From: Bacillota bacterium
GTDB lineage: Bacteria; Bacillota; Clostridia; Peptostreptococcales; Anaerovoracaceae
NCBI GenBank assembly: GCA_030525285.1
Contig: JAUNFA010000012.1
Span: 1-39,705 of the forward strand
Direction: 5' to 3'
DNA length: 39,705 nt
Part shown: positions 22,561-34,390 of the stretch, in pieces
Layout of the letters: each line of letters starts with the position of its first letter
Position numbering within the stretch: position 1 is the first letter of the stretch
The notes under the pieces: model-generated
The model's input: only the letters and a program-made list of their open reading frames with translations
Database searches by the model: none
Told to the model about the DNA's origin: nothing
Made by a program: the position numbers and the translations under genes

Positions 22561-23580
22561 ATGGGAATTAAAATTGGTATCAGCGGTTTCGGACGTATTT
22601 CGCGTGTTTGCATTCGTGCGGCCATGGATATGCCGGAGATTGAAATTGCGGGAATTAATGTAAGAAACGCAGATTTTGAATATATGGCATATATGCTGAA
22701 GTATGATACAGTATTCGGACGTTTTCCAAGAGAAGTCAAGGTTTATGAGGAAGGCCTTGTTATCGATGGAAAGAAAATCCCTGTATACAGCGAAAGCTTA
22801 GCTTCAAACATTCCATGGGGAGAATGCGGTGCAGAATATATTGTAGAAGGTACAGGAGCATACAACACAACAGAAAAGGCTCAGGTGCATATTGATCAGG
22901 GTGCTAAGAAGGTTATCATCACTGCACCTGCAAAGGACAAGGGAACACCTACATTCGTTATGGGTGTTAACCACAGAGAATACAACAAGGACATGAGCAT
23001 CGTTTCAAATGCATCATGTACAACTAACTGTCTGGCCCCTCTTTGTAAGGTCGTTGAAGATAACTGGGGCATCGAGCAGGGTCTCATGTCAACAATTCAC
23101 GCAGCAACTGCAAAGCAGAAGGTTGTAGATGCCAGATCACTTAAGGACTGGAGAACAGGACGTTCGGCATTCGGCAACATCATTCCTTCATCAACAGGTG
23201 CAGCTAAGGCGGTAGGTCTTGTAATTCCTTCACTTAACGGTAAGATGACAGGTATTTCATACAGAGTTCCTACTAACGATGTTTCTGTAATTGACCTTAA
23301 CATTCAGCTTAAGAAGTCAGCAAGCTATGGAGAAATCTGCCGTACTATCAAGGAAGCTTCAGAATACGGCGACCTGGCAGGTGTTATTGAATATGTAGAT
23401 GACGAAGTAGTATCAAGTGACTTCATCGGCGATCCTCATACATCAATTTTCGATGCAAGAGAAGGAATCCAGCTTAACGACAGATTCTTCAAGCTTATTG
23501 CATTCTACGATAATGAATTTGGTTATTCAGTTAAGGTACTTGAGCTGATAAAGCACATGTACGAAGTTGATAACGCGTAA
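22561..23580 (+). CDS. gap: Glyceraldehyde-3-phosphate dehydrogenase (type I) with altered cofactor site
   Basis: The 339-residue enzyme carries catalytic Cys153 (SNASCTTNCLAP) and His180, plus the full C-terminal catalytic domain. Differences from canonical NAD-GAPDH are visible. The Rossmann glycine motif reads GFGRIS (Ser14 for the third Gly). The Asp that normally binds the adenosine ribose after the Asn of strand 2 is Val34, followed by Arg35, with one extra residue in the loop. A Thr of the substrate-phosphate site is Lys185 (IHAATAKQ). These changes suggest NADP or dual cofactor use, as in GapB, but that is inference. The ATG follows TTAGGAGG. It is the first gene of gap-pgk-tpiA-eno. 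Confidence 0.95.
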   Translation: MGIKIGISGFGRISRVCIRAAMDMPEIEIAGINVRNADFEYMAYMLKYDTVFGRFPREVKVYEEGLVIDGKKIPVYSESLASNIPWGECGAEYIVEGTGAYNTTEKAQVHIDQGAKKVIITAPAKDKGTPTFVMGVNHREYNKDMSIVSNASCTTNCLAPLCKVVEDNWGIEQGLMSTIHAATAKQKVVDARSLKDWRTGRSAFGNIIPSSTGAAKAVGLVIPSLNGKMTGISYRVPTNDVSVIDLNIQLKKSASYGEICRTIKEASEYGDLAGVIEYVDDEVVSSDFIGDPHTSIFDAREGIQLNDRFFKLIAFYDNEFGYSVKVLELIKHMYEVDNA

Positions 23581-23649
23581 TTAGTGTATAAAATGATTGT
23601 GCGGTCTGCGATTTAAGTTGGCAGATCACGGTAGAGAAAGGAGATTCAG

Positions 23650-24830
23650 ATGAAGAAGACTATCAGAGACATTGATGTCTCGGGCAAAAAAGTCCTGGTC
23701 AGATGTGATTTTAACGTGCCTATGAAGGACGGCAAAATTACGGATGATATCAGAATCACTTCTGCACTTCCGACAATCAGATATCTGATTGAAAACAAAG
23801 CTGCAGTAATACTCATGTCTCATATGGGAAGACCTAAGGGTGAACCAAAGCCTGAATTCACTCTGAAGCCTGTGGCTGAGCGACTTGAAGAACTTCTGGG
23901 ACAGGAGGTTATATTCGCGCAGTCAGACGTTGTTGTGGATGCCAGCGTTGAAGCGGCAGCAGCAGCACTTCAGCCGGGTCAGGTGATGCTTCTTGAAAAC
24001 ATAAGATACAGGAAGGAAGAGACCAAGAACGAAGAACCGCTAACAGGTCAGCTGGCGGCTCTCGGCGAAATTTTTGTAAATGATGCATTCGGTACTGCTC
24101 ACAGAGCTCACTGCTCCACAGCAGGGCTGGCGGCTTATATGCCTGCAGTATCCGGATTTCTTATCGAAAAAGAAGTGAAGTTCCTGGGCGATGCCCTGGA
24201 AGATCCCGAAAGACCGTTTGTTGCAATAATGGGCGGTGCAAAGGTAGGAGATAAGATTCCTGTAATAAAAAATCTCATGAAGAAGGTAGACGTGCTTCTG
24301 ATTGGCGGAGGAATGACTTATACATTCGTCAAGGCAATGGGATATGACATTGGCACATCTCTTCTGGATGAGGATAATATCAATCTGGCAGGAGAACTGC
24401 TGGCACAGGCAAGACAGGACGGCGTTCAGCTTGTAATCCCTGTTGATTCAGTATGTGCAAAAGAATTCAGCAACGACAGTGAAAGGATTATATGTGACAG
24501 TGAAAACATGGCCGAAGGGTACATGGGCATGGACATAGGTCCTAAGACTGTAGAACTATATACAGATATAATTGCCAAGGCTAAGACGGTAGTATGGAAC
24601 GGACCTTGCGGTGTATTTGAAATGCCTAATTTTGAAGCGGGCACTAAGGCGATTGCCCAGGCTCTGGCAGATTCCGATGCAGTTACCATTATCGGTGGCG
24701 GTGACTCGGCTGCAGCTGTAGAACAGTTCGGCGTTGCAGATAAAATGACACATATTTCAACAGGTGGCGGAGCTTCTCTCGAGTTCCTGGAGGGAAAAGA
24801 GCTGCCTGGAATCGTCTGTTTGGAGGAAAA

Positions 24831-24834
<4 letters not shown>
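23650..24834 (+). CDS. pgk: Phosphoglycerate kinase
   Basis: The 394-residue glycolytic enzyme makes ATP and 3-phosphoglycerate from 1,3-bisphosphoglycerate. The N-terminal substrate site [19 protein letters not shown], the nucleotide-domain [19 protein letters not shown], and the C-terminal [11 protein letters not shown] and [14 protein letters not shown] are all present. Length is normal. AAAGGAG precedes the ATG. It overlaps the proposed tpiA start by 4 bp. Confidence 0.97.
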
Positions 24835-26911
<2,077 letters not shown>

Positions 26912-26941
26912 CAGATGGATATAAATTATTAAATCCGAATA

Positions 26942-26976
26942 AATAAAGCCGTTGATTTTACAACGGCTTTATGTTA
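26942..26976 (+). terminator. Terminator after eno
   Basis: An 11-bp stem ATAAAGCCGTT (26942-26952)/AACGGCTTTAT (26961-26971) with an 8-nt loop, followed by a moderately T-rich GTTATTCTTGTTT. Confidence 0.75.
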
Positions 26977-26979
26977 TTC
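26951..26979 (+). promoter_or_regulatory. Possible promoter of secG
   Basis: TTGATT (26951-26956), a 17-bp spacer and TATTCT (26974-26979) overlap the eno terminator. The -10 is imperfect. Confidence 0.3.
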
Positions 26980-27012
26980 TTGTTTAGTTACTATGAAGAG
27001 GAGGGTTATTAA

Positions 27013-27243
27013 ATGAGTATAGCTTTAAAGATTATACTTGCAATTTCCAGTGTAGTACTCATAATAAGCATTCTTCTGCAGTCAAGTAACAGTGATGGCC
27101 TTTCCGGTTCGATCGGAGGCGGTGCTGAGCAGCTTTTCGGCAAGAAGAAGAGTCAGGGTTACGAAGGTATACTTAGCAAGATCTCAACGGTAACCGCAGT
27201 ATTGTTTATCGTTTTATCTCTGGCACTGGTTGCAATTGAGTAG
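27013..27243 (+). CDS. secG: Preprotein translocase subunit SecG
   Basis: The 76-residue protein has two membrane segments (about 4-23 and 54-74) joined by a Gly/Ser-rich cytoplasmic loop (GLSGSIGGGAEQLFGKKKSQG), the SecG pattern. It is an accessory subunit of SecYEG. GAGGAGGG precedes the ATG. In many Firmicutes secG is followed by rnr and smpB; here hppA intervenes and smpB is not seen. Confidence 0.95.
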   Translation: MSIALKIILAISSVVLIISILLQSSNSDGLSGSIGGGAEQLFGKKKSQGYEGILSKISTVTAVLFIVLSLALVAIE

Positions 27244-27400
27244 CTGGATGAGAATATGACATAGACATATTGAATAAGTTAAAACTAATAAGTTTATTTT
27301 AAGTTATTAATAATTTCGTATTCATGCTGTATTAACACAGATATTGTATAGGGCATGTCTGTTTTATTATGGTGAATTACGAGAGGGAGGTATTTTAAAA

Positions 27401-29407
27401 ATGAACACTTTTGCAATTCTTGCTGTCGTTGCAGCAATTATTGGTCTGGCAGTAGCCGTAGGACTTGCTTCATGGATTAGCAAGGCTCCAGAAGGTACTG
27501 ACAGAATGAAGGAAATCTCAGGCTTCATTGCTGAAGGTGCAATGGCATTCCTGAGAAGAGAATACAAGATTATGGTAATCGTAATCGTAGTGCTCTTCCT
27601 GCTCATCGGTTTCTTTATCAGTTGGACGACAGGTATTCTCTATGTATGTGGTGCACTTTTATCAGTATTGGCCGGATTCTTCGGTATGAAGGTTGCAACA
27701 CTTGGTAATGTAAGAACTGCCAATGCAGCAATGGAATCAGGCATGAACAAGGCTCTCAAGATCGCTTTCAGATCAGGTGCTGTAATGGGTCTTGCTGTTT
27801 CAGGTCTTGGACTTTTCGGACTGGGCGTTGTTATCTGTGTACTTGACCTTGGTACTGTAACAGAATGTGTAACAGGCTTTGGCCTTGGAGCTTCATCAAT
27901 GGCTCTCTTCGGAAGAGTTGGTGGTGGTATCTATACTAAGGCTGCAGACGTTGGTGCTGACCTTGTTGGTAAGGTTGAAGCAGGAATCCCTGAGGATGAC
28001 CCTAGAAATCCTGCTGTAATCGCTGACAACGTAGGTGACGTTGCAGGTATGGGTTCAGACCTTTTCGAATCATATGTTGGTTCAATTATTTCAGCAGTAA
28101 CACTTGCTTCAGTAGCTGCAGTAAACTCAGCAGGCGCATTCAGCGAAGCTACAGCAGCACTGTTCCCACTCGTGCTTTCTGCTATCGGTATTATTGCATC
28201 AGTAATCGGTATCCTTTGCGTTAGAGGCAAGGAAGGTGGTAACCCTGCAAACGCTCTTAATATGGGAACTTATATTGCAAGTGCTATCGTAATCGTTGCA
28301 ACTATCATCTTATCAAAGTCAATGCTGGGAACATTTAATTATGCAATTGCTATCATTGCAGGTCTCGTTGTTGGTACAGCAATCGGTAAGATTACAGAAA
28401 TCTACACTTCAGGTGATTATGCATCAGTAAAGAAGATTGCAGAACAGTCACAGACAGGTTCAGCAACTACTATTATAAGTGGTCTCGGCGTTGGTATGCT
28501 GTCAACTGTATGGCCAATTATCTGCATCTGCATCGCTATCATCATCGCTTATGTAACTGCAGGTCTTTATGGTATTGCACTGGCTGCAGTAGGTATGCTT
28601 TCAACAACAGGTATGACAGTTGCTGTTGATGCTTACGGTCCTGTATCAGACAATGCCGGTGGTATTGCTGAAATGTCAGAGCTTCCTGAAAGCGTAAGAG
28701 AAATTACTGACAAGCTGGATGCTGTTGGTAACACAACAGCAGCAATTGGTAAGGGATTTGCTATCGGATCTGCTGCACTTACTGCACTGGCTCTTTTCGC
28801 ATCATTCTCACAGGTTGCAAAGATTCAGACTATCAGTCTGCTTAACCCAATGGTAATCGTTGGTGTATTCGTTGGAGCAATGCTTCCATTCCTCTTCTCA
28901 GCTCTTACAATGAACTCAGTAGGTAAGGCTGCAAACCAGATGATTGAGGAAGTTCGTAGACAGTTCAGAAGCGACAAAGGAATTCTGGAAGGTACTTCCA
29001 AGCCTGACTATGCACACTGCGTTGACATTTCAACTCAGGCTGCACTTAAGGAAATGGTAATTCCTGGACTTATGGCAGTAATCGCTCCACTGTTTATCGG
29101 TATCGTTCTGGGCGTTGAAGCTCTGGGCGGAATGCTGGCCGGCGCACTGGCCGCAGGTGTACTGCTTGCAATCATGATGGCTAATGCCGGTGGTGCATGG
29201 GATAATGCTAAGAAGTACGTTGAAGAAGGTAACTACGGCGGCAAGGGTTCAGATACTCATAAGGCTGCAGTAGTTGGTGATACTGTAGGTGACCCGTTCA
29301 AGGATACTTCAGGCCCTTCAATCAACATTCTGATCAAGCTGATGACAATCGTTTCAGTAGTATTCGCTCCTGTATTCGTTGCAATCGGCGGACTTATCTC
29401 ATTCTAA
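27401..29407 (+). CDS. hppA: Membrane-bound ion-pumping pyrophosphatase, K+-dependent type
   Basis: The 668-residue integral membrane protein (about 16 segments) hydrolyses PPi to pump H+ and/or Na+. Catalytic signatures are [39 protein letters not shown] and, near the C-terminus, [15 protein letters not shown]. The segment [15 protein letters not shown] has Ala447 and Gly450, the pair that marks K+-dependent enzymes (K+-independent ones have Lys at the Ala position). The ion pumped cannot be fixed by eye. The ATG at 27401 follows GAGGGAGG; an upstream in-frame start at 27344 is unsupported. The preceding 157-bp gap is AT-rich with no confident promoter. Codon use suggests high expression. 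Confidence 0.96.
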   Translation: MNTFAILAVVAAIIGLAVAVGLASWISKAPEGTDRMKEISGFIAEGAMAFLRREYKIMVIVIVVLFLLIGFFISWTTGILYVCGALLSVLAGFFGMKVATLGNVRTANAAMESGMNKALKIAFRSGAVMGLAVSGLGLFGLGVVICVLDLGTVTECVTGFGLGASSMALFGRVGGGIYTKAADVGADLVGKVEAGIPEDDPRNPAVIADNVGDVAGMGSDLFESYVGSIISAVTLASVAAVNSAGAFSEATAALFPLVLSAIGIIASVIGILCVRGKEGGNPANALNMGTYIASAIVIVATIILSKSMLGTFNYAIAIIAGLVVGTAIGKITEIYTSGDYASVKKIAEQSQTGSATTIISGLGVGMLSTVWPIICICIAIIIAYVTAGLYGIALAAVGMLSTTGMTVAVDAYGPVSDNAGGIAEMSELPESVREITDKLDAVGNTTAAIGKGFAIGSAALTALALFASFSQVAKIQTISLLNPMVIVGVFVGAMLPFLFSALTMNSVGKAANQMIEEVRRQFRSDKGILEGTSKPDYAHCVDISTQAALKEMVIPGLMAVIAPLFIGIVLGVEALGGMLAGALAAGVLLAIMMANAGGAWDNAKKYVEEGNYGGKGSDTHKAAVVGDTVGDPFKDTSGPSINILIKLMTIVSVVFAPVFVAIGGLISF

Positions 29408-29426
29408 TCAATTAATAGAATTACAG

Positions 29427-29453
29427 ACCCGGTAGCATTGCTACCGGGTTTTT
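29427..29453 (+). terminator. Terminator after hppA
   Basis: A 10-bp perfect stem ACCCGGTAGC (29427-29436)/GCTACCGGGT (29440-29449) with loop ATT and five T. Confidence 0.92.
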
Positions 29454-29472
29454 GTATCGGAAAGAAGAAAAA

Positions 29473-31422
29473 ATGACAAAGGACAATAATTCAAAACTAT
29501 ATACGGGAACATTGTCAAAGAATGTTAAGGGCTTCGGTTTCGTCACTTGTGAGGAAATTGAAGGTGACATATTTATTCCTATAAACGGCATGAAGAATGC
29601 AATGGACGGGGATACTGTAGTGGTAAAGCTTGCCCCTGAATATCTCTGGAAAGATTCGCCACAGGGTGAAATTGTGAGCGTGTCTAAACGTGCTGTTACC
29701 CAGGTGGCTGGCCGTTTTGAAAAAAACGGCAAATACGGATTTCTTGTACCTGACGGCAAAAAAATCAACGAAGATATCTTTGTTAAAAGCAGAGGGTTTT
29801 CGGGAGCGAACAATGGGGACCGTGTGGTGGTCGAAATTACAGATTACCCTTCAAAGGGTCGTTCGGCAGAGGGTAAGGTAGTTGAAATCATAGGCCATAA
29901 AGGTGATAGCGGGGCAGACATTAAAGCTATTGCACGAAATTATGGAATGCGTGACACTTTTCCAAGCAGAGCTGCAGCTCAGGCCAAGGCAATCAGGAAG
30001 AGGGGGATCATGCCGGAAGACCTTAAGGGGAGAAGAGATCTGAGAGATAAGATAACTTTTACTATTGACGGAGCAGATTCAAAAGACTTTGATGATGCTG
30101 TTTCACTGGATATTCTCGATAACGGCAATTATCTTCTGGGTGTTCATATTGCAGATGTATCTCATTATGTTAGAGAAGGGGATTATCTTGACAAGGAGGC
30201 GCTCAAGCGTGGCACAAGTGTATATCTGATAAATCAGGTTATTCCTATGCTTCCCAAGGCCATATCAAATGTCATCTGCAGCCTGAATCCTGGAGAAGAT
30301 AGGCTGACGCTATCTGTTGACATGGAAATAGACGGTAGCGGAAAGGTAGTGGGGCACGACATTTATGAGTCGGTAATCAACTCTTATGAGAGACTCGTAT
30401 ATGATGATGTTTCGGACATAATAGAGAAGGATGATCCGGAGCTTGTGGCAAAGTATTCCCATATCGAAGGAAAGCTCCGCAGTATGAACAGCCTTGCTTT
30501 GCTGCTTCGTGAAAACAGGGATGCAAGAGGAAGTGTGGATTTTAATCTTGACGAGGCACAAATCAGACTCGATAAGAAGGGTCGTACAGTTGATGTGAAT
30601 ATCGTCAATAGACGATGTGCCAATAAGATGATTGAAGAATTCATGCTTCTGGCCAATGAGACCGTTGCAGAGCATTTTTTCTGGATGGAGATACCATTTA
30701 TCTACAGAGTCCACGAAAAGCCTGAAATCGACAGAATAGAGTCTCTCAAAGCATTCTTGAATTCAATGGGGATTGTACTTCACGGCAATTCCGAAAATAT
30801 TCACCCGGGAGCTATCAGAAGTGTTCTGGATAAAGCCGAGGGTAAGCCATATGAAGGTGTGGTAAATACAGTTACTTTAAGAGCAATGCAGAAGGCATAT
30901 TATGATACAGCCTGTAAAGGGCATTTCGGACTTGCACTTAAATACTATACTCATTTCACATCGCCAATCAGACGATATCCGGATCTGATGATTCATCGCG
31001 TAATAAAGACTGTGATTCATGAGGGGGTAACGACGGGTGCGGTCAACAGATTGGGAGACGCAGTAAAAACAGCTGCGGATCTTTCATCGAAGGCTGAACG
31101 TCAGGCAATCGAGGTAGAGAGAGAAGTTGAAAAGTACAAAAAAGCCGAGTACATGGCCAATTACATAGGTGAAGCTTTCCCGGCGGTAATAAGCGGAGTA
31201 ACTTCTTTTGGATTTTATGCACAGCTTTACAATACAATTGAGGGACTTGTTCACATTACTACATTGAGAGACGACTGGTATAATTTTGATGAGAAAAAGT
31301 ACGCCCTCATAGGGGAAGAAACAGGAAGAACCTACAAGCTTGGAGATAAGGTGGACATAATCGTAGACAAGGTTAATGTCAGTATGGGCGAGGTTGACTT
31401 CAAGGTTATGGATTGGTATTAA
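29473..31422 (+). CDS. rnr: Ribonuclease R (RNB family exoribonuclease)
   Basis: The 649-residue 3'-5' exoribonuclease has two N-terminal cold-shock/OB domains (the first with KNVKGFGFVTCEEI), the RNB catalytic domain starting FTIDGADSKDFDDAVSLD with the metal-binding Asp cluster, HFTSPIRRYPDLMIHR, and a C-terminal S1 domain (AVISGVTSFGFYAQL). RNase R degrades structured RNA and helps tmRNA quality control. It is shorter than B. subtilis RNase R (about 780): the N-terminal helix-turn-helix and basic tail are missing. The ATG at 29473 has only a weak AAGAAG RBS; an in-frame TTG at 29452 lies inside the hppA terminator and is unlikely. It converges on trkH with 9 bp between stops. Confidence 0.95.
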   Translation: MTKDNNSKLYTGTLSKNVKGFGFVTCEEIEGDIFIPINGMKNAMDGDTVVVKLAPEYLWKDSPQGEIVSVSKRAVTQVAGRFEKNGKYGFLVPDGKKINEDIFVKSRGFSGANNGDRVVVEITDYPSKGRSAEGKVVEIIGHKGDSGADIKAIARNYGMRDTFPSRAAAQAKAIRKRGIMPEDLKGRRDLRDKITFTIDGADSKDFDDAVSLDILDNGNYLLGVHIADVSHYVREGDYLDKEALKRGTSVYLINQVIPMLPKAISNVICSLNPGEDRLTLSVDMEIDGSGKVVGHDIYESVINSYERLVYDDVSDIIEKDDPELVAKYSHIEGKLRSMNSLALLLRENRDARGSVDFNLDEAQIRLDKKGRTVDVNIVNRRCANKMIEEFMLLANETVAEHFFWMEIPFIYRVHEKPEIDRIESLKAFLNSMGIVLHGNSENIHPGAIRSVLDKAEGKPYEGVVNTVTLRAMQKAYYDTACKGHFGLALKYYTHFTSPIRRYPDLMIHRVIKTVIHEGVTTGAVNRLGDAVKTAADLSSKAERQAIEVEREVEKYKKAEYMANYIGEAFPAVISGVTSFGFYAQLYNTIEGLVHITTLRDDWYNFDEKKYALIGEETGRTYKLGDKVDIIVDKVNVSMGEVDFKVMDWY

Positions 31423-31431
31423 AGTTAAGCT

Positions 31432-32901
31432 TTAACGGGATTTGTTCCAGAAATGTCTCGTGAAAATTACAAGAATAGTGAACAGCTCAAGTCGTCCTGT
31501 GTACATTAAAAGACAAAGGAAAAGCTTGAGACCGGATGAATAGGCTGCGAAATTACCGGCAGACAAAGTGACGCCAAAGGCAGCTCCGGTGTTTGAAAGC
31601 ATTGCAAGAACTGTTCCGATTGTTGTTTCAAGGTCAAATCCCTGAAGACTTACGACAATTGATGAGAACAGTAATATAGCCAAATAGGTGAGAATGAATT
31701 CACTCATTCCCGATATAATTTTTGACGGCACTACGGTGTCGTTAATTTTTATTGGAACAACTGAACGAGGGTGTACGAGCTTATATGTACCCCTAAGTAC
31801 CAGTTTAATCATTACTGCAAAGCGGATTACTTTGATGGAGCCTGAAGTCGATGCACAGCAGCCGCCTATGAGCATGAGGAAAAACAGTACGAGCTGACAC
31901 GTGGTCGGCCATAAGGTATATGGGGAACGCACATATCCTGTAGTTGTCGACATGCTTATTACCTGGAAGAAGGAATCTCTGAATGCAGAGGTGAATCCCA
32001 TCTTACCTGAAATCATAAGAACTATAGTACATATCAGTACCCCTGATGCAATCAGTGACAGGAATAAACGAAGCTCCGTATCCTTCAAAATTTTGGCAAA
32101 ATTACCCTTGCTCAGATAGTGATATAGCATAAAGTTTACAGAAGAAAGAATGCAGAATATTGATATTATAAATTCAACGTAAAAACTGTTGTAATATGCA
32201 ACACCGTCAGGATGTACAAGAAGACCGCCGGTGCTGATGCTGCCCAGAGAGTTTACAAGGGCGTTAAATGCATCCATTTTAGGTGATGCGACAAGAAGCA
32301 GGAACTCCGCAAAGGTTAGTACAATATACGTGAAATAGAGTATCCTTGTGGAGTCGCTTAGGCGCACCGCCATCTTTTCGAAGATAGGGCCTGGTGCCTC
32401 CGCCTTAGCTATAAACTGCCCGTTAATGCCAAGTGCCGGCAGAACTGACAGCAGGAATACCAATATTCCCATGGCGCCGAGCCAGTGAGAGAGCGCTTTC
32501 CACAGAATAAGGCTATGGGAAAGAACACCGTCACTGACGGCTGTACAACCGGTTGTTGTAAATCCTGATGTTGACTCGAAAAAAGCGTCAACAAAGTTAT
32601 TGGCGAATTCTGCGAAATAGTAAGGAAATGCTCCAATAAGAGACGCTATAACCCAGCAGAGAGCCACTACAAGATAGCCATCGCGGGTTTTGAATTTGGC
32701 ATTGGTCGATTTGAAACTTAATGTTAGAACAGCTCCAAGCACAATGGCAAAAGGTGCAACAAGAATAAAGGCTCGCGAATCCTTTGCATTTCCTGTCAGA
32801 AGAGCATAAAGCAAAGGCACAAGCATGGCAATTCCTGTAATCAGTATGATAGCTCCAAGTATTTTTATGATAGCTTTGTAGTTGGTTGTTTGCTGATACA
32901 T
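31432..32901 (-). CDS. trkH: TrkH family K+ uptake protein, second paralogue
   Basis: The product of about 489 residues is an integral membrane K+ translocator of the Trk/Ktr/HKT superfamily with four pore loops. Filter segments read TTTGCT, STGGLL, TTTGYV and SNTGAAFG; the second and last differ from the upstream paralogue (STGGFT, GNIGPALG). It starts at ATG 32901 behind GGAGG, 1 bp after the stop of the first trkH, so translation is likely coupled; an extension to 32985 reads into the other gene. Its N-terminus (YKAIIKILG...ITGIAML) is clearly related to that of the first copy, indicating an old tandem duplication. Confidence 0.93.
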   Translation of the reverse strand: MYQQTTNYKAIIKILGAIILITGIAMLVPLLYALLTGNAKDSRAFILVAPFAIVLGAVLTLSFKSTNAKFKTRDGYLVVALCWVIASLIGAFPYYFAEFANNFVDAFFESTSGFTTTGCTAVSDGVLSHSLILWKALSHWLGAMGILVFLLSVLPALGINGQFIAKAEAPGPIFEKMAVRLSDSTRILYFTYIVLTFAEFLLLVASPKMDAFNALVNSLGSISTGGLLVHPDGVAYYNSFYVEFIISIFCILSSVNFMLYHYLSKGNFAKILKDTELRLFLSLIASGVLICTIVLMISGKMGFTSAFRDSFFQVISMSTTTGYVRSPYTLWPTTCQLVLFFLMLIGGCCASTSGSIKVIRFAVMIKLVLRGTYKLVHPRSVVPIKINDTVVPSKIISGMSEFILTYLAILLFSSIVVSLQGFDLETTIGTVLAMLSNTGAAFGVTLSAGNFAAYSSGLKLFLCLLMYTGRLELFTILVIFTRHFWNKSR

Positions 32902-32902
32902 T

Positions 32903-34369
32903 TTAATTGTCAGGCCTCCAGAATCTAGGGGTAAACAGTATGAACAAAGTATAAAGCTCCAGTCGGCCGGCAAGCATAGAAACACAAAGGGCTAGTTTAC
33001 TAAACCAGCTGAAATCAGCGAAAGTTCCCGTAGCACCGATATCCCCAAGGGCGGGACCGATATTTCCCATACACGTTATGACAGCCGAAAAGCTGGTTTC
33101 GAGTCCCATGTTATCGATGGATACAATGAATGTTCCTGCGAGCATGATGATAATATACAGGAAAACGTGATAGGTAACGCTGGTAACCGTGTTGTTGGGA
33201 ACGGAATTACCATTAATGGTAATGGGTTTAATTGAGTTGGGGTGCAGTCTGCTGTGGCTTCCGTGAACTATGTAGCGGAGAATTACCAGTATTCTTACGG
33301 CCTTGACACCGCCACTTGTAGAAGATGAACATCCGCCTATAAACATGAGTATCAGAAGGATAGCCTGACAGAAAACCGGCCATTGCATATAGTCTGCAAT
33401 AGTGAAACCTGTGGTCGATATTACCGAAATCACCTGAAATGCAGATTCTAAAGCCAGATTGTATATGTCAGAGTCATAGGATGTAATCAGCAGAGTCATG
33501 CATATCACTGCAGAAGAAACGACCGCAGCCATAAAGTAAAATCTGAACTCAACATCATCAATGAGAGCGTGTATTCCCCGCTTCAGTGCAGAATAGTAAA
33601 GGTTAAAGTTAATACCGCAAAGAAGCATGAATATCATTACTATGACATATACGGCAGTGTTGTCAAAGTGAGCCATCCCATCATTATATGCAGTGAATCC
33701 ACCTGTGCTTACAGTTGCAAAAGTGTGAACGACAGCGTCAAAAAAGGAAAGACCAGCCAGCTTGAGAGCGATAATTTCCGTTATGGTGAATGTACAATAA
33801 GTAACGTACAGAGTTTTTATGACATCAGGCATTCGGGTTGATATTTTACCCAGAGAAAGATTAGGAAGTTCATTGGAGAGAACGTTCTGCCCTGTAATTC
33901 CGAGGGATGGCATTAGCCCGATTGCAAGTACCAGAATACCTATGCCCCCTACCCACTGGGTTGTGGCCCGCCAGAAAACAATGCCCCGAGGCATGGATTC
34001 AATATCGCCTATTACCGTTGAGCCTGTGGTACAGAATCCGGATACGGACTCGAACAGTGCGTCGATAGGGCTTGAAACGGCTCCTGTAATCAGCAGAGGT
34101 ACCGCACCGATAATTGAAGCTGTGAACCAGCACACGGCAAGAAGCAGGAACCCGTCTCTGATTTTAAGTTCCTGACGATAACCTCTGAACATGTGAAAGA
34201 GCATATATCCAAGCCATGTAAAAAACAAACCGCACAAAAACAAAGTGAGTCCCACACCTGGGGAATCATGATAAAATGCGGACACGAAAAAAGATGGTAA
34301 CATAGAGAGCCCGGTTACCATCACTAATATTCCGACTACTTTCAACAGGGCTTTGTAATGTATAGTCAT
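32903..34369 (-). CDS. trkH: TrkH family K+ uptake protein, first paralogue
   Basis: The 488-residue membrane protein has the TrkH pore loops CTTGST, STGGFT, STTGFT and GNIGPALG, each with the filter Gly, and the TQWVGGIGILVL and GGCSSSTSGGVKAVR segments typical of TrkH. It imports K+ together with the RCK protein TrkA encoded immediately upstream (21-bp gap). The ATG overlaps no other gene. The second paralogue follows 1 bp downstream. Confidence 0.95.
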   Translation of the reverse strand: MTIHYKALLKVVGILVMVTGLSMLPSFFVSAFYHDSPGVGLTLFLCGLFFTWLGYMLFHMFRGYRQELKIRDGFLLLAVCWFTASIIGAVPLLITGAVSSPIDALFESVSGFCTTGSTVIGDIESMPRGIVFWRATTQWVGGIGILVLAIGLMPSLGITGQNVLSNELPNLSLGKISTRMPDVIKTLYVTYCTFTITEIIALKLAGLSFFDAVVHTFATVSTGGFTAYNDGMAHFDNTAVYVIVMIFMLLCGINFNLYYSALKRGIHALIDDVEFRFYFMAAVVSSAVICMTLLITSYDSDIYNLALESAFQVISVISTTGFTIADYMQWPVFCQAILLILMFIGGCSSSTSGGVKAVRILVILRYIVHGSHSRLHPNSIKPITINGNSVPNNTVTSVTYHVFLYIIIMLAGTFIVSIDNMGLETSFSAVITCMGNIGPALGDIGATGTFADFSWFSKLALCVSMLAGRLELYTLFILFTPRFWRPDN

Positions 34370-34390
34370 AGTCAGTACCTCAAAGGGTGT

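Noticed and set aside
29452..29472. TTG start for rnr
   Set aside because: The codon lies in the T tract of the hppA terminator with no RBS; the ATG at 29473 begins the family-like N-terminus.
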